A stretch of 64,000 nt of DNA from Desertivirga arenae (GTDB lineage Bacteria > Bacteroidota > Bacteroidia > Sphingobacteriales > Sphingobacteriaceae), in the NCBI RefSeq assembly GCF_017355785.1, contig NZ_JAFEWE010000005.1:1-64000 (forward strand), written 5' to 3'. Below are positions 35,612-45,419 of the stretch, piece after piece. The translations under genes and the position numbers were made by a program. Numbering within the stretch: position 1 is the first letter of the stretch; every line of letters begins with the position of its first letter. The notes beneath the pieces were generated by a model. That model was not told the origin of the DNA and made no database searches. It saw only the letters and a list, made by a program, of their open reading frames with translations.

Positions 35612-37750
35612 TTATTTGTCTTTTAGAGCGTCGGCAACACCCATGTAAGCAGGTTTGCGTGTAAAACCTTCTGTCCACAGGCCAATTGGTTCTCCTGCTC
35701 TCCAACTTGAGCTCGCAGGACTATCTGTAGGACTCCAGATCGTAATTCCATATCTCTGAGCTTTCGGTACAAGCTCGAAATATTTCTCAATTACATATTT
35801 ATACATGTCTAACTGCGCCTTGTACTGGGCTTCTGTAGCGTCCGGCGTTTTAACATTGCCTAAACCTAAATCTAATTCTGACACCTTAATCAATTTGCCG
35901 GTTGCAGCAAGTAGAGTAAACATCTCCGCAATTTTGGCCTTGTCAGTATTGATATCAATGTGCATTTGAGTTCCTATACCGTCTACAACAGCACCTTTAC
36001 TTTCTATATACTTCACATATTCAATCAGGCCACGGCACTTGGCAATACTATATTCCAGATTATAATCGTTAATAAAAAGCTTATCTCCTTGATTGGCATG
36101 TTGACGAGCTATCTTAAATGCTTCCACTGCATAATCTTTACCCATGTAATCCTGCCAGTAAAACTCATCTTCCGCGAGCTTTTTACCCACGCCCGTTTTT
36201 AATTCGGACGGACGGCCATCATCCATGGGCTCATTGACAACATCCCAGGCTTTAACATAATATTTGCAGGTATCAACCATCCCCGAAATAAATTGGTTCA
36301 GAGCGTTGGTAATTATTGTTTTCTTTTCTGCAGGTGTTTTTTCAATGATCTGATCAAGTGCACCACCGAAACCCTGGCCTTGAGCTGAGAGACCACGAGT
36401 TGATCCATTACCCCAACCACCCCAGCTACCTACTCCTGATTCGAAATCAGAAGTAGCGATTAGATTTTCAGTACTTCCACTTGCAGTTAATTTTACGTTG
36501 TCTATATTAACAGTCCCGGCATAATCTCCGAAACTAATTATGAACCTATTACGATCAGCCTTTGAAGTAGTAACTTTCAGTTCATACTCTTTCCATGCAT
36601 TGCCTAAACTAAGGGTTCCAAAAGAGTTTGAAGAATAATCCGACGACGACTGTAACTCTGCACGTATAGCACCTTCAACACTTCCCTTTGCCACAATCTT
36701 TAAGGTATACTCTTTGTTGTTTTGTAAAGCGGGGAAATCATAAGCAACCTGAGCATCCCAAAAGTTTTTGGCCGATGGATTTGTAAAAAAGAACGAATAG
36801 CCCGCATTCCCGCTGCCTTTGGCATTATACTTTTTCAAAGAAATATTATCAAAATAATAACTTGTCGCATTTTTACCTAAATTAAACGCGATAGCTCCAC
36901 TCGCAGCCATGTCCTGGGTGACTGTAATAGCTTTAGTGTATTTTGACCAGGTAGTTTTAGCGGGAATACTTCCAAAAAAGTCATAAAATTTATAAGAATA
37001 AGGAACAATATGCGCCTGAGTTGGGAAACTTACATCTGCGTCAGCCTTTACATCCATACTTAACTCATATTGTTCCCCTACCGCTACAACAGGACTGAAT
37101 TTAATAAAAAACTGCGCATCCCAGTCGTTTGCTCGAACCACATCATTCGTTATTTTCAATGCTCTTCCCGTTCCCCCTGCGCCTTGCCCTGCAGGGGTAA
37201 AAGAAAGCTTTGCATTTGCATTTGACTCGTAATTTGAATTGTTATCTGTCTCAAAATTTGCTTCGGTAACAGGGTCCCAGGTAGGCGTACTTTGGCCGGG
37301 AATTATTAGTGGTGCAATAAGTTTATTTAAATAGGTAGCATTCTGATTTGCATGCCAGGTAAGTGTATGTCCATAAACCGCCATCCCTGCGTTTTTTGCA
37401 GTCTCCAGCAGGGTTTTTACGTTATCAAGGGATAGTTTTCCGTCCGCCTGAACTACCGCTCCATGTTTCATTTCATACCCCAGAACAATTTCATTGAAAT
37501 TGGTATTAGCTAGTCTATACTTCACGCCTTTGTTAACATACTCTGAAAGAGACAAGGCAACACCAAGTTTGAAATTAGAGGTCGGGTCGGCTTTCAAATA
37601 AGTTTTCAATGGTTGGTATGCGTCAATTAGCTCCTGCTGGGCGAAACTGGCAGGTTTATCGACATGATAATCAAGAAGCTCACTTTTTGTACAAGAAGCC
37701 ATCAGCGCTGAGGCAGCGAGGCTTAGTGCCAATATATTTATATTCTTCAT
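35612..37750 (-). CDS. GH10 endo-1,4-beta-xylanase lipoprotein with inserted CBM domains
   Basis: 712 residues. Lipobox ALMASC (Cys ~20) indicates a lipoprotein, probably on the cell surface. The GH10 TIM barrel is split: the first part (~45-155, MAVYGHTLTWHANQN) is followed by about 280 inserted residues forming two CBM4/9-like sandwiches (~170-430). The barrel then resumes with WDVVNEP (acid/base Glu507) and VSELDLG (nucleophile Glu625), both intact, and ends WSPTDSPASSSWRAGEPIGL. This inserted-CBM GH10 is the hallmark surface xylanase of Bacteroidota xylan loci. It is the last gene of the operon with DUF1735 and two SusC/D pairs, and would make oligosaccharides for import. Confidence 0.95.
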   Translation of the reverse strand: MKNINILALSLAASALMASCTKSELLDYHVDKPASFAQQELIDAYQPLKTYLKADPTSNFKLGVALSLSEYVNKGVKYRLANTNFNEIVLGYEMKHGAVVQADGKLSLDNVKTLLETAKNAGMAVYGHTLTWHANQNATYLNKLIAPLIIPGQSTPTWDPVTEANFETDNNSNYESNANAKLSFTPAGQGAGGTGRALKITNDVVRANDWDAQFFIKFSPVVAVGEQYELSMDVKADADVSFPTQAHIVPYSYKFYDFFGSIPAKTTWSKYTKAITVTQDMAASGAIAFNLGKNATSYYFDNISLKKYNAKGSGNAGYSFFFTNPSAKNFWDAQVAYDFPALQNNKEYTLKIVAKGSVEGAIRAELQSSSDYSSNSFGTLSLGNAWKEYELKVTTSKADRNRFIISFGDYAGTVNIDNVKLTASGSTENLIATSDFESGVGSWGGWGNGSTRGLSAQGQGFGGALDQIIEKTPAEKKTIITNALNQFISGMVDTCKYYVKAWDVVNEPMDDGRPSELKTGVGKKLAEDEFYWQDYMGKDYAVEAFKIARQHANQGDKLFINDYNLEYSIAKCRGLIEYVKYIESKGAVVDGIGTQMHIDINTDKAKIAEMFTLLAATGKLIKVSELDLGLGNVKTPDATEAQYKAQLDMYKYVIEKYFELVPKAQRYGITIWSPTDSPASSSWRAGEPIGLWTEGFTRKPAYMGVADALKDK

Positions 37751-37773
37751 TCTAATATCTTTTAAAGCTTAAA

Positions 37774-38745
37774 CTATTTGCTTACAGGAGTAAAGGTTTC
37801 CATCTTTACCCCACGATCACGTACAACCAGCGTATCTGTTGAAACAACATGCATTGCGGCTAGATCTACCTGGTAATTTAGATATAGAGCATCCCGGTCT
37901 TTAGCTCCCCAACTGTTCTTCTCGCCCTTCTTCACAAACTTCCCACTTCCGGATGCTGTGAAACTATTATCTCCACCATTAGTAATGGAACAATTTCCGT
38001 TATTATCGAAATTCAATTGAAGCTTACAAGTGATATTTTGGTTATTCTGATCCTTGAAAATGACAGGGAACTCGGCAACGGCAAGAGAATTTGTCTTTAG
38101 TCCCGAAACTTCGTCGTCTTCTACGTATTGCTTATGTCTTACGATCGTTTTATTCAGTGATGTATTTCCATTTTTTCCGGTTACTACATCCTTTCCTCTT
38201 CTTAGATAGTTTGCATGCCATGGATTAATATATTTCACGGCATATAAAACATAATTTTTACCCGCTACTATTGAGTCTGCATTTTGAACATTGGTCATTC
38301 GCACCGGAATCACATAAGTATTTTTTAAAGAAAGAGGATCAGCAAAAAAAGCATCAGATAATTCTACCTGCACCCCTCCCGCTATTTTACCCTTAGGAAT
38401 AATAATTTGATTAGACGTAAGGCGGTAGTAACTTGATGGCATTGCAACAATATCGCCACCCGTATTGAAAGCTTTATTAGCGGCAAGTGAATTGTCAATC
38501 TGAACGCCAACTGTTACATCAGATTTGTTAGAGTATACTCCTCCCATTGTTGCAAAAATTTCAAACTTATGCTCATTATCCAGGGAGGTGTCGAAGACAT
38601 CCTCACCTAGTGTTATAGTTCTTACAGGCCCCTGGTAAGCGAAATAAACCGATTGAAACTCATAATCATCAAACTCCCAGTCACCGTTCTTACAAGAACT
38701 TAAACAAACGGATGCTATCAGTACCATTAATAATAACTTCTTCAT
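37774..38745 (-). CDS. DUF1735/DUF5627 SusE-like surface glycan-binding lipoprotein
   Basis: 323 residues from ATG 38745; an open stretch upstream overlaps susD and is not part of it. Lipobox VCLSSC. The N-terminal half is a DUF1735-like immunoglobulin fold (VYFAYQGPVRTITLGEDV, YYRLTSNQIIIPKGKI) and the C-terminal half is of the DUF5627 type (NPWHANYLRRGKDVV). Proteins in this position, between SusD and the endo-xylanase, are surface glycan-binding proteins that hold xylan chains. A paralogue is found at 62307-63314 beside the second GH10-like gene. Confidence 0.8.
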   Translation of the reverse strand: MKKLLLMVLIASVCLSSCKNGDWEFDDYEFQSVYFAYQGPVRTITLGEDVFDTSLDNEHKFEIFATMGGVYSNKSDVTVGVQIDNSLAANKAFNTGGDIVAMPSSYYRLTSNQIIIPKGKIAGGVQVELSDAFFADPLSLKNTYVIPVRMTNVQNADSIVAGKNYVLYAVKYINPWHANYLRRGKDVVTGKNGNTSLNKTIVRHKQYVEDDEVSGLKTNSLAVAEFPVIFKDQNNQNITCKLQLNFDNNGNCSITNGGDNSFTASGSGKFVKKGEKNSWGAKDRDALYLNYQVDLAAMHVVSTDTLVVRDRGVKMETFTPVSK

Positions 38746-38783
38746 TTTTTCTTTCTTAAAATCAATAGTGTTTAATACCGTAA

Positions 38784-40547
38784 TTATTGCCATCCGGCAT
38801 TTTGTAATAGATTAGTATATTTAACCGTTTCGGTATAAGGAATTGGACCATAAATCATGTAGTTATCATAGGACCTGTTTTCCACATTAATAATAGAGTA
38901 ATTTGAACCTGAAATACTAATCCCTTTCGCTGTTTCATTCAGATTGCTGTTCCATCTTCGCAAATCCCAGAATCGGAAACCCTCAAAACATAGTTCTAGT
39001 CTTCTTTCGTTCCTGATTAAGTTTCTCATCGCATCTTTATCAGCCTTTATTGATTCCAAATAGGGATCGCCATTAGAAGTTCCTACTCCTGCTCGCCTAC
39101 GGATGGCTTTAATCACATCGTAAGCAGAATAAGTATGTGCTCCGGTGGCCAAAGGCCCCCAGGCTTCATTAGCAGCCTCAGCATATGCAAGGTACATTTC
39201 TGTATACCGGATATGAGGGTTAAAGTGCTTTTGAGTTGTGGTAGATGAAGGGTTGAGGTTTACATCCTGCCTTAAAAGCTTTCTCAAGTAATAACCAGTT
39301 CTTGTTGATGTTTCAACTTTATTTAAACCGTCATTGGTGGGGCTAGTGGCTGAAGTGTTTATTACCGAATTCGAAGTCCCGGCAGTGCTGCCGTTTACAA
39401 GAATAAAAAGGTTTAATCGTGGGTCGCGCCCGGTATATGGAGTACCAGCATTAAACCCGGAGTTTGCCAGATCAGAAATGGGATAACCGTTAGCCATAGG
39501 GAAAGCATCAACGAGGTTTTGAGTTGGATTAACCCTTCCGCTACCATTTAAAGTTGGGGGAAAGTTGTTCCTTTCCAGATCGTTGCTTGTACCCACATTT
39601 CCCCTCCACAAAATATCAGGGGAATTCGCACCGGCAGCAAGCGCATCAATACCTCCCGTTGTATTATACCATTGAAGGTCATTATTGCTGTCTCCTCTCG
39701 TTAAATTAGATAATCCGCCACCTAGGTCGATCACCTCTGCCGCATAATTTGCTGCGGCTTCCCATTTAGAAGCTCCGCTATTGAATGCTGGACTTGCAGC
39801 CAATAAAGCTGCCTTTGCTCTGATTGCTTTCGCTATACGCCCCGTCATACGGCCCATGAAACTTGCCCCGAAAACCCGGTGATAATTATCAGGATTAACG
39901 CCTGCATATTTTGCGGGTACGGGACTATTATCTGTATAATCGACAGGCAATAGCTCTTCAGCTTTATTTAAATCTGAATATAACTGTTCCAAGCAAGCTT
40001 CAAAAGTGGCACGAGGTTGATTGAAGTCGGACGTCACTGTCTCATGCTGTAGCAATAGCGGGACTCCGAGTAACTCTCCGTTAGCTGCCTTACCAGCATG
40101 GCTCTGTAGTAGATAAAACATAAATAGCGCTCTTAATCCGTAAGCCTCACCCTTCATCCTGTCGTTGAACATTTTGCTGATGACAGGATCTACTGCCCAG
40201 GTAACGCTGTCGGTTACAGCGAAAAACTGATTAAGGTACTGGATGGCAGACCTGCTATTTCGCCATTGATCAAAAGGGTTGTTCATAGAGGTCCACTGCC
40301 CGGTAGCCGCTTTGAGAAATCCACTGTTACGGTCATTTGTAACTGCATCATCGGTAGCTACTTCATTGAAAGACCATGAGTTTGTTGGAATACGTGTATA
40401 TCCATTTAATAAAAGGCCCTGAGCATACGTTGCATTGGTATAAGCGTTTTGCAGCTCCAGGTTGTTTTCAATCTCAGGCTCGAACATATCCTCACAGCTG
40501 CTAAACAACACTACGATTGATAAGCAGATTAATAATATCTTTTTCAT
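38784..40547 (-). CDS. SusD/RagB family lipoprotein (second SusD of the xylan PUL)
   Basis: 587 residues. Lipobox VVLFSSC near residue 18. The SusD helical/TPR fold is shown by the N-terminal NAYTNATYAQGLLLNGY, a mid-protein FNDRMKGEAYGLRALFMFYL and the C-terminal signature IRNERRLELCFEGFRFWDLR with YGPIPYTE. It binds oligosaccharide on the cell surface as the lid of the SusC transporter encoded just upstream. It is closely similar to the partial SusD at the right edge of the window, a separate copy. Confidence 0.93.
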   Translation of the reverse strand: MKKILLICLSIVVLFSSCEDMFEPEIENNLELQNAYTNATYAQGLLLNGYTRIPTNSWSFNEVATDDAVTNDRNSGFLKAATGQWTSMNNPFDQWRNSRSAIQYLNQFFAVTDSVTWAVDPVISKMFNDRMKGEAYGLRALFMFYLLQSHAGKAANGELLGVPLLLQHETVTSDFNQPRATFEACLEQLYSDLNKAEELLPVDYTDNSPVPAKYAGVNPDNYHRVFGASFMGRMTGRIAKAIRAKAALLAASPAFNSGASKWEAAANYAAEVIDLGGGLSNLTRGDSNNDLQWYNTTGGIDALAAGANSPDILWRGNVGTSNDLERNNFPPTLNGSGRVNPTQNLVDAFPMANGYPISDLANSGFNAGTPYTGRDPRLNLFILVNGSTAGTSNSVINTSATSPTNDGLNKVETSTRTGYYLRKLLRQDVNLNPSSTTTQKHFNPHIRYTEMYLAYAEAANEAWGPLATGAHTYSAYDVIKAIRRRAGVGTSNGDPYLESIKADKDAMRNLIRNERRLELCFEGFRFWDLRRWNSNLNETAKGISISGSNYSIINVENRSYDNYMIYGPIPYTETVKYTNLLQNAGWQ

Positions 40548-40578
40548 TTAAATAAAATTTAGTTTATCGATCCCTCAA

Positions 40579-43485
40579 TTAAAACATGGCTTTCACGCCC
40601 AAATTGTAAAATCTGGTCTGTGGAGCGGAGCCGATATTTAGTTCCATAATTTCTCTTTCTTTTGCTACAGTGAGCAAATTAAACCCGTTTACGTAGGCCC
40701 CAAATTCCCTGATAAATCCCTTACCTAATAAGCGGGCGGGGAATTGATAAGAAACCTGCACCTTTGCAAGGTCAAATCTGTCTGTGCTGTATAACCAAAA
40801 ATCTGAGTTACGATAATTGTTATCACTGGTACCGGTAGTAAGCCTTGGGAAAGTGGCTGTGCTTTTTGTGTCCTCGGTCCAGCGGTTGCGCACCACAGCC
40901 GAATACTTGTCCTGTCCGTCGACCCAGAAGTAAGAATTGTTTTTCATTGCAAAAGCTCCAAACCGTCCTGTTCCGAGAGCAAAAAATGTAAGGTTTTTCC
41001 ATTTTGCAGTTAGGTTTAGGCCTAAGGTTAAAGGTGAGCCAGACCATCCTCCCCTTCCAAGGTAAACTTCGTCGCGTGTATCTACAATACCATCATTATT
41101 CTGATCTTTATATTTAATATCGCCTGGTTTAACGCCACCTGAAGCTAAAGTGGATTGGCTTGGAGAGTTGGCAATATCTGAAGCATCCATGAAGAGCCCC
41201 GCGCTTTGCAGTCCAAATATAGCGTCGAGAGGTCTTCCTACTCTGAGTTGATATTCATCCACAAATTGGTTATCTGAAGCTCTTACTCTTGCTTCAGTTT
41301 GATAGTAAGTACCGTTCAAACCAAGGCTCCAGTTCGTCTGTCCCAGCTTCTTATTGAAATTCAAACCAAGATCAAAGCCTTTGCGCTGATCATTATCATA
41401 ATTTACAAAAGGGATATCTGAATAGACAGGAAAACCAGTTGAAAAATAATTAGGATAAAGTGAAGTTGGCTGAACGATGTTCCCCTTCGTTTGGCTGAAA
41501 AACGCATTCCCAGTGAATGATATGGAATTGTTGAAAAAGGAACCCTCCAGGCCAAAGTTAATCTCCCTTCTTTGCGGAAAAGTCATGTCAAAATTATTAC
41601 CCCGTCTTCTATCAAAACTATGAACCAACTGCCCATCTTTCCAGCTGTACCAGGCGGCGTCGTTATAGGTATAATAACCCTGATATAAATAGTAATTTGT
41701 TATATCCAGATCGGTGTTTAAAATACCTGCAGAGGCTGTAAGTTTCAGGTCATCAACTGCGGAGTTATCTTTAAGGAAGCTTTCCTCACTTAATCTCCAA
41801 CCAAGGCTTATAGTAGGCGAAAAAGCGCCTCTGTTTTTCTCGGGTAGCCGGGCTGAATAAACATATGCACTACTGAAATCAGCATAATATTTCTGACTAA
41901 AGTTATAGGCTAACTGCAGGCCCAGATTTGCATTATTAGTTTTATGATAACTGCCCGATTCTCCAATGTGGAAGCCATACCCTAATAAAGTACCAGAAAA
42001 ATTATGTCTTCTATTAAATGAACGATTATAGTCAAACTGACCAGAGAAGGCGATATTCTGACGATAATAACTGCTACTGATGTTCTCTATACCAGTTTTA
42101 GAATCATCACCAAATTTAGTAAGAGCACTGATCTGATCAAAACCAGCATAATTATTCCAGGAAGCTTGATATGTAGCGTAATTGTTATTGTACCCCTGCG
42201 TAAAGGAAGTTAAATAATCGATGGCTAGAGCTGATTTAAAAGACAGTCCCTGCAGCAAACCATTCAAATCGAAATCCACTCCTGTGTTAAACTGGAATTG
42301 CCGGCTTATACTTTTATTTGATCCCCCGGCATAGATGGTTCCGAACACATTTGTCTGATCCAATTGTGTTCCACCCAGCAGATATTTTCCGTCTATTATA
42401 TAATTACTGTTATTAACATAGATCGTGGAAGGATCATCACCATTTTCAACCATACTAATTGGAATAAGCGGAGAAAACCTGTTCGGACGGACGGTAGCGG
42501 CACTTCCCCAGTAATCTGCATTAACGCCTTTTCCGGTATAAAAGCTTGCTGTTGCGTCTACATTTAATTTGATGATCCGGTTAAGCTTCATGTCAATATT
42601 TCCCCGCAAGTTGAACCTATTAGCTCCTCCATTATCGGCTGCTTCGCCAAAGTTTAGCAGGGATCCGTTTGACCAGTAACCAAGGTTGGTATAATATTGT
42701 GCCTTATCATTACCACCTGAAATCTCCGTTGTTACATCATAGCGATTATAACTGTCTTTCAAATAATCGGACGAGTAGAAATTGAGATTAGGATAACGGT
42801 ATGGATTGGCACCGGCAGAAGTGTTATAGATGTCGTTGGGAGTATATAAACTGCTTAACCCATCGTTTCGAAGTGCTTCGTTGTATAGCGTCATGTACTC
42901 TGCTGATCCCAAATATTCCGGGTAGGCTGTTGGTACATTTACACCCGCATTTGCTCTAACATTCACTTGCTGCCCATAATTTCCGCCTCTTTTAGTGGTG
43001 ATATAAACTACACCTTTTGCTGCCCTGCTCCCATAGAGTGCCACCGATCCGATCCCTTTCATAACCGTGATCTGATCAATTTCGGTAGGCATTATATTAT
43101 TAGCATCGCGTGGAACACCATCCACTAAAACTAAATAACTGTTGTTTCCCCAAATATTTCCATGAAAACCAGGGGCTAAGGCTTCAAGGTTTTCCAAACT
43201 GTAGGTCGAATAATTCTTTTCCATCAATTGAGAAAGATTCACAACCGAAACTCCCCCTAACAAATCAGCCTTTTTAACTTTTTTAAAAGCTACCTGGACA
43301 AGGGAATCTTTGTCATTTTTTACATCAAGCGAATCAAGTTCTTTTATTTCTGAGCCTTTCGGGCCTTTTTTTATTTTAATAATCGACTTACTCTTTATAT
43401 CGATCGCAGCCTTTGCCGAACTTAACCCTGACAATCCCGTTGCGACAGTGAGGCATAGTGCTATTCCTATTTTTAATTGCTTCAT
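40579..43485 (-). CDS. SusC-like TonB-dependent transporter lacking the carboxypeptidase-like domain
   Basis: 968 residues from ATG 43485; the frame is open upstream but only this ATG gives a signal peptide (MKQLKIGIALCLTVATGLSG). The usual N-terminal carboxypeptidase-like domain is missing: after ~70 low-complexity residues the plug begins directly (SLENLEALAPGFHG, VDGVPRDANNIMPTEIDQIT, ALYGSRAAKGVVYITTKRG). A full barrel follows. It imports oligosaccharides with the SusD encoded 31 bases downstream. Two SusC/D pairs in series, the second shorter, match known xylan loci of Bacteroidota. Confidence 0.92.
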   Translation of the reverse strand: MKQLKIGIALCLTVATGLSGLSSAKAAIDIKSKSIIKIKKGPKGSEIKELDSLDVKNDKDSLVQVAFKKVKKADLLGGVSVVNLSQLMEKNYSTYSLENLEALAPGFHGNIWGNNSYLVLVDGVPRDANNIMPTEIDQITVMKGIGSVALYGSRAAKGVVYITTKRGGNYGQQVNVRANAGVNVPTAYPEYLGSAEYMTLYNEALRNDGLSSLYTPNDIYNTSAGANPYRYPNLNFYSSDYLKDSYNRYDVTTEISGGNDKAQYYTNLGYWSNGSLLNFGEAADNGGANRFNLRGNIDMKLNRIIKLNVDATASFYTGKGVNADYWGSAATVRPNRFSPLIPISMVENGDDPSTIYVNNSNYIIDGKYLLGGTQLDQTNVFGTIYAGGSNKSISRQFQFNTGVDFDLNGLLQGLSFKSALAIDYLTSFTQGYNNNYATYQASWNNYAGFDQISALTKFGDDSKTGIENISSSYYRQNIAFSGQFDYNRSFNRRHNFSGTLLGYGFHIGESGSYHKTNNANLGLQLAYNFSQKYYADFSSAYVYSARLPEKNRGAFSPTISLGWRLSEESFLKDNSAVDDLKLTASAGILNTDLDITNYYLYQGYYTYNDAAWYSWKDGQLVHSFDRRRGNNFDMTFPQRREINFGLEGSFFNNSISFTGNAFFSQTKGNIVQPTSLYPNYFSTGFPVYSDIPFVNYDNDQRKGFDLGLNFNKKLGQTNWSLGLNGTYYQTEARVRASDNQFVDEYQLRVGRPLDAIFGLQSAGLFMDASDIANSPSQSTLASGGVKPGDIKYKDQNNDGIVDTRDEVYLGRGGWSGSPLTLGLNLTAKWKNLTFFALGTGRFGAFAMKNNSYFWVDGQDKYSAVVRNRWTEDTKSTATFPRLTTGTSDNNYRNSDFWLYSTDRFDLAKVQVSYQFPARLLGKGFIREFGAYVNGFNLLTVAKEREIMELNIGSAPQTRFYNLGVKAMF

Positions 43486-43514
43486 TTTCGTCTCTTTTAG
43501 ATATTTAAAATCTA

Positions 43515-45410
43515 CTACCAACCTGGGTTTTGTTTAAACTCGGCATACATGTTCACATCGTTATTTTTAAGAGGTAACCAGTAATGCTTTTCTGAGAAAT
43601 TCCTTTCCAGCAGTGTTACTTCACGTAAGTTGGCCACTTTGTTTTGGGTAGGATCGGCGGTATTAAAAGTTCCTGTACGATCAAATTCCACAGACTTCTT
43701 CAATGTGTAAGGTTGCTGAATTAGTAAAAGCCACCTTCTCAGGTCGTTAAAACGATGTCCTTCAAAAGCAAGTTCAACAGCTCTTTCTCTCCGTACCTCT
43801 TGTAAAAAGGCTTCCGTAGAGTTGAGGAACTTAGGATTTACGGCATCAACTCCAGCTCTTGCCCTAATCACATTAATGGCTTCCACCGCATTTTTACTAA
43901 AGGCCGGATCTTTACCAGTTGGAGAATTGTAACCCATCAGAGCCGCTTCAGCATACATTAAATAAACATCGGCTAATCGCATATAAGGCACATAAATGTG
44001 CAAGTTATACCCCCAGTCGTAGCCATTATCGTACTTGTTTGCTGTAATTGGAATGAATTTACGAAGTACATACCCGGTACGGCTTCCTGTTCCGACGTCT
44101 CTGTAACTACCTCCTGTATAGAGGTTAGCATACCGGTTTCCTTGCTCATTTACGTTTGGAATTGCCCCCTGAACAAATTTCACACCATCGAAAACGATAT
44201 CATTATAAAAACGAGGATCTCTATTTTTCCAAGGAAATTGCGGGTCGTATCCTGATTCAGCATCAGCCTTTGTTATATCAGGAATTGGAAGGCCGTTCTT
44301 CATCCCATAATTATCAACGTAATTCGCTGTTGGTGTAAATTTTAAATCACCCTCGGAAATAACAACAGGTGTATACTGCTTACTAGTACCCCAGTTCGAG
44401 TTATTAGCGGAATAATAGGGGCCTCTGAAAATAGCTTCCGAACTTCCTGGAAGAGCCCAACCTTCGCCAGTGGTATAAAAGTTCTTATAATAATTTGTAA
44501 AGGCTACCAGGCTATACTGAGTTGTTCCCCCTTCAGTTAAATTTAATAACTCAGCGAAAGCTGCCGCTGCCTTTTTACAATATTCGGCATTATAGGTTCT
44601 GCTTCCCGTAGACTCGTAGTTCATTAATGGACTTCCCGCCCATAAGTAGTTCTTACCCAAATAGGCCAATGCCATAATCTTATTTATACGAAGCGCATTT
44701 TTACCCAAGGTTCTTCTACCAGGAGCGGTGTTATCCCAGTTTACCGGCAATAAATCGGCGGCAGCTCTGAAGTCGGCAGCAGCTTTATCAGCACATTCAC
44801 TGTATTTAAGACGAGGCAATCGCACTGCTCCCGCGCTGGGAAGCACATAGTCGATATAAGGAAGACCACCAAAATACTCCATCAAGCGGTGATGGAACCA
44901 TGCCCTGAAGAATAACAATTGTCCCTTTACCAAATTCCTTTCTTCAGGTGTTGCATCTGTCATCTTATCCATATTTGCCAGGCCGATGTTAGCTTTACGA
45001 ATGCCATACCAGGCTGCATTCCAAAGGTCTTTGTTAAAACGGTTATCCTGAGAAGTGCTGGTTGTAAAATCGCTCTGATTCATCCACCCTGAACCCCAGC
45101 CGTCAAACTCAGACTGCCAGCCCCAAAAGTTGCCGTCGTCTATCTTATGTATAAAATGAAAATTTCCAGCAGTAGAAGTTATTTCATCTTCTCCCCAGTT
45201 GAAGGAGTTTGTCCAGTAGTTATTACTGAAGTTAACAATACAGTTATACAATTCTTCCGTAAACCCCTGGAAATTGGTAAAATTCTTAAATGCTTCCTTT
45301 TCGGAAATATTCGTTTCGGGATCTTTGTCAAGGTACTTTTCGCATGATGAAAAAACCATACAAGTCCAAACGATAAGGCATGATATAATTGGTTTTATAT
45401 ACTGTTTCAT
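43515..45410 (-). CDS. SusD/RagB family lipoprotein (first SusD of the xylan PUL)
   Basis: 631 residues. Signal with lipobox CMVFSSC near residue 23. SusD motifs: LVKGQLLFFRAWFHHRLMEY, the central PYIDYVLPSAGAVRLPR region, YLMYAEAALMGYN and the C-terminal RRERAVELAFEGHRFNDLRR with HYWLPLKNNDVN. It pairs with the large SusC at 45420. Only about one third of the typical motifs match the second SusD closely, so the two pairs probably take different oligosaccharides. Confidence 0.93.
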   Translation of the reverse strand: MKQYIKPIISCLIVWTCMVFSSCEKYLDKDPETNISEKEAFKNFTNFQGFTEELYNCIVNFSNNYWTNSFNWGEDEITSTAGNFHFIHKIDDGNFWGWQSEFDGWGSGWMNQSDFTTSTSQDNRFNKDLWNAAWYGIRKANIGLANMDKMTDATPEERNLVKGQLLFFRAWFHHRLMEYFGGLPYIDYVLPSAGAVRLPRLKYSECADKAAADFRAAADLLPVNWDNTAPGRRTLGKNALRINKIMALAYLGKNYLWAGSPLMNYESTGSRTYNAEYCKKAAAAFAELLNLTEGGTTQYSLVAFTNYYKNFYTTGEGWALPGSSEAIFRGPYYSANNSNWGTSKQYTPVVISEGDLKFTPTANYVDNYGMKNGLPIPDITKADAESGYDPQFPWKNRDPRFYNDIVFDGVKFVQGAIPNVNEQGNRYANLYTGGSYRDVGTGSRTGYVLRKFIPITANKYDNGYDWGYNLHIYVPYMRLADVYLMYAEAALMGYNSPTGKDPAFSKNAVEAINVIRARAGVDAVNPKFLNSTEAFLQEVRRERAVELAFEGHRFNDLRRWLLLIQQPYTLKKSVEFDRTGTFNTADPTQNKVANLREVTLLERNFSEKHYWLPLKNNDVNMYAEFKQNPGW

Positions 45411-45419
45411 GGTATAATC

